64,000 nucleotides of DNA from Streptomyces sp. V3I7 (lineage in GTDB: Bacteria > Actinomycetota > Actinomycetes > Streptomycetales > Streptomycetaceae), in assembly GCF_030817495.1 (NCBI RefSeq), contig NZ_JAUSZK010000001.1, positions 2,583,001-2,647,000 of the forward strand, written 5' to 3'. The notes beneath the pieces were generated by a model. That model searched no databases. It had not been told where the DNA came from and was given only the letters and a program-made list of their open reading frames with translations. Positions 62,108 through 64,000 of this stretch are shown one piece after another (the stretch's first letter is position 1; each line of letters opens with the position of its first letter). Position numbers and translations under genes: made by a program.

Positions 62108-63387
62108 GGGGCGTGCGGCCGCGCACCTGGGTGCTGCTCCTGGCCGCCGTGTTCGCGTTGATCCAGCTCGCGAGCATCACCGGCCGGGACACTCCCGACT
62201 CCAAGAACTACGTGTCGTACGCGCTGAGCCTGGGCGGCGCGGACAAGCGGGAGGCCGCCGGCTCGACCATCGACTGGGTCTGCGCGGGCATGGCGTCGAT
62301 CGCCCGCCGCAACCAGAGCGTGGACGTGGTGCACTTCCACCGCGCCGACCCCACCGCACGCGTGAGCGCCGACTGCCGGGCCGACGAGTGGGGGCGCGTG
62401 GACCGGCGGCTGGCGGCCGGGCAGACGGACGGGCACATCGTGCCGTTCGTGGGGCCGCGCCTGAGGCAGATCTTCGAGGTGCGGCCGGGTTATCCGCTGT
62501 ACCTGCTGCCGTTCGTCACAGCGTTCGGTGTGACGTGGGGCGTGTGGCTGTCGAGCGTGGTCGTCGCGGCGGCGTGCGGGGTGCTGGCCTTCCTGATCCT
62601 GCGCACGCTGTCCGTGCCCGTGCCGCTCGCCCTGACCGGGCAGGCCCTGTTCTACGTCCTGCCGTGCGGCGTGACCGCCATGCGGCCGATGACCGAGGGC
62701 CTGATGCTGGCGCTGACCCTGGCGGTGGTGTGGGGCTGCGCGCTGGCGCTGACCGGGCGGACCCGGGCCGGTACGGCGCTGACCGCCGGCTGCCTGGCCG
62801 CGCTGTTCGCCGTCAAGCACTCCCAGTCGCTGTTCCTCGGCCTGTGCCTGGCGGTCGCGTCCGCGGTCGTCGTCGTACGGCGGCGGAGGTCCGGGCGTGC
62901 TCCGGGGCGCGAGGTGATCGCGCTCGCGGCGGTGGGGTGCTGCGCGGTGCTGGGGACGCTGCTCCTGGCGGGGCTGCTGGACTACCCCTCGGAGTCCGAG
63001 AGCATGCAGGACCTGCTCACCGGTCACTTCGCCCGGCCCGACCGTGCCCGCCCGTGGCCGGAGTTCCTGCGTCTGCAGGGCAACTTCTGGCTGGAGTGGG
63101 GGCGGCGGCAGCTCGCCGAGCCGCTGCTCCTGGCGGCCCTGGCGGCGGGGGCGTGGGGTGCGCTGCGGCGGCCCGCGTTCGGCTGCTTCCTGTCGGCTGC
63201 CGCGTTCACGGGGATCCTCACCGAGGCCGGGCACCCCGACATCAACATCTGGGGCGACCGGCTGATCGTGCTGGTGTGGCTGCTGCCGGTGGTCGGGCTG
63301 CCGCTGCTGCTGGAGCCGTTCGTCCGGCGGCCGGTGAGCCTGCCGCTCCAGGGGCAGGGCGAGCGGCAGGCTCACTCGATGAGGTGA
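62104..63387 (+). CDS. Polytopic membrane protein, possible GT-C-type glycosyltransferase
   Basis: 427 residues from ATG at 62104, overlapping the previous stop by 4 bp. About nine to ten membrane helices are seen, with a large first outer loop (about residues 30-130). That loop has an acidic start (TGRDTPDSKNYVSYALSLGG) after helix 1, as in GT-C enzymes that use polyprenyl-phosphate sugars. No family motif is certain. Coupling to copy 3 suggests it adds or moves a sugar on the same wall polymer. Confidence 0.6.
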   Translation: MRGVRPRTWVLLLAAVFALIQLASITGRDTPDSKNYVSYALSLGGADKREAAGSTIDWVCAGMASIARRNQSVDVVHFHRADPTARVSADCRADEWGRVDRRLAAGQTDGHIVPFVGPRLRQIFEVRPGYPLYLLPFVTAFGVTWGVWLSSVVVAAACGVLAFLILRTLSVPVPLALTGQALFYVLPCGVTAMRPMTEGLMLALTLAVVWGCALALTGRTRAGTALTAGCLAALFAVKHSQSLFLGLCLAVASAVVVVRRRRSGRAPGREVIALAAVGCCAVLGTLLLAGLLDYPSESESMQDLLTGHFARPDRARPWPEFLRLQGNFWLEWGRRQLAEPLLLAALAAGAWGALRRPAFGCFLSAAAFTGILTEAGHPDINIWGDRLIVLVWLLPVVGLPLLLEPFVRRPVSLPLQGQGERQAHSMR

Positions 63388-63502
63388 TCGACGGCAACGC
63401 CGTTGACCTGGGCGGGAACAATCCTCAAATGCCCAGTCTCGTTTTCGTCGTCCCGGTCTTCGTCGTCCCTTTCTGCGTCGTCCCGCCTGCGCCGGACGTC
63501 CG

Positions 63503-64000
63503 GTGACCGCAGAAGTCCTGAACCGGCGCTCCGTGCGCGGGGTCACCGCGCTGCGCGGTGGCCGCAGATGGCGTCCGACGCCGTACCAGGTCTTCGGCCT
63601 GGCCTTCTGGCTGCTGATGACGCTGGCCTTCTGGCGGGTGCCGCCGTGCTGCGACGCCGGGCAGCACGCGGCGGCCGTGGAGCGGCTGCGGGCGGGCCTG
63701 CCGGACGCGGGTTTCTCCTCCCCGTACGTCCTCGCGCAGGGCGCGCTAGCCCGGCTGACGGGGCTGTCGGGCTGGGCGGTGCTGCGGGTGTGCGGTCCGC
63801 TGAACCTGCTGGTGCTGCTGTCCGGCGTCGGCCGTTTCGTCCGCGCGCTCACCCCGCGCGCGTGGGCGCCGGTGCTGGCGCTGGTCTTCCTGACCGTGCT
63901 GTGGGGCACGGAGCGGGCCTGGGGCGCCGGGTACCTCGCCCTGATGCCGATGACCGGCGTCCTCGGTTATCCGTCGGCCTGCGCGCTCGGCCTCACCTTC
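63503..64000 (+). CDS. Polytopic membrane protein, 3' end outside the window
   Basis: The frame is open from GTG at 63503 to the last base, 166 codons. At least three membrane helices are visible (VFGLAFWLLMTLAFW, LNLLVLLSGVGRFV, APVLALVFLTVLWG), with a first outer loop beginning CCDAGQHAAAVERLRAG and ending SSPYVLAQG. The layout (helix, acidic loop, helices) resembles the preceding gene, so it may be a second GT-C-like membrane enzyme of the same locus. It starts 115 bp after the preceding gene. Confidence 0.6.
   Translation, partial: MTAEVLNRRSVRGVTALRGGRRWRPTPYQVFGLAFWLLMTLAFWRVPPCCDAGQHAAAVERLRAGLPDAGFSSPYVLAQGALARLTGLSGWAVLRVCGPLNLLVLLSGVGRFVRALTPRAWAPVLALVFLTVLWGTERAWGAGYLALMPMTGVLGYPSACALGLTF

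Overview
The window is about 72% GC, uses GTG and TTG starts freely, and carries a gene order typical of the conserved chromosomal core of Streptomyces. From memory it follows the S. coelicolor order from the hpd region through murA, sigU, nnaR/narK, matAB, smpB, ftsEX, prfB, pkaB/pkaA and a wall-polymer glycosyltransferase cluster. I could not run a search, so orthology rests on recognised motifs and synteny.

Region 1 (1-12.0 kb) has mixed metabolism and accessory genes. It holds the end of an FG-GAP protein, a GlcD-type FAD oxidase, a TPR protein, hpd with its divergent Lrp-type regulator, a MITE-like element, a PDZ-less Lon-type membrane protease, an IclR regulator, an SF2 helicase, a Doc-type toxin with a small antitoxin, a DUF4186 protein and a possible SUKH-like protein. 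Region 2 (12.1-17.3 kb) is a three-gene molybdenum hydroxylase operon (FAD, 2Fe-2S, Mo subunits). Its 2Fe-2S subunit has long low-complexity extensions, and its Mo subunit lacks the usual C-terminal catalytic glutamate. Region 3 (17.6-26.4 kb) carries DUF3039, YqgE, murA, an HU gene, malic enzyme, a HelD-like RNA polymerase-recycling ATPase and the sigU-rsuA pair.

Region 4 (26.7-37.1 kb) has a CGNR regulator, the nitrate/nitrite pair narK-nnaR, a lipoprotein, a matA-matB-acyltransferase operon (exopolysaccharide, PNAG type) and two truncated genes (LysR and MFS) meeting head to head at an apparent deletion scar. Region 5 (37.1-47.2 kb) has tmRNA and smpB (trans-translation), an S41 protease, ftsX/ftsE, a small zinc-ribbon membrane protein, a sortase substrate (LAETG), prfB, and the membrane Ser/Thr kinases pkaB and pkaA. 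The 3' end of pkaB is followed by degenerate tandem copies of itself.

Region 6 (47.7-64 kb) starts with a large FHA-plus-P-loop ATPase, divergent from pkaA. A sugar ABC importer without its own ATPase follows. Then come three paralogous GT2 plus CDP-glycerol glycerophosphotransferase-like proteins and two polytopic membrane proteins, which together look like a cell-wall polymer assembly locus.

Most of the window is core genome. The most unusual points are the pkaB repeat array, the helD leader hairpin that could hide its ribosome binding site, the Mo-subunit active-site change, the third glycerophosphotransferase paralogue that has lost the HGTPLK histidine, and the LysR/MFS deletion scar.
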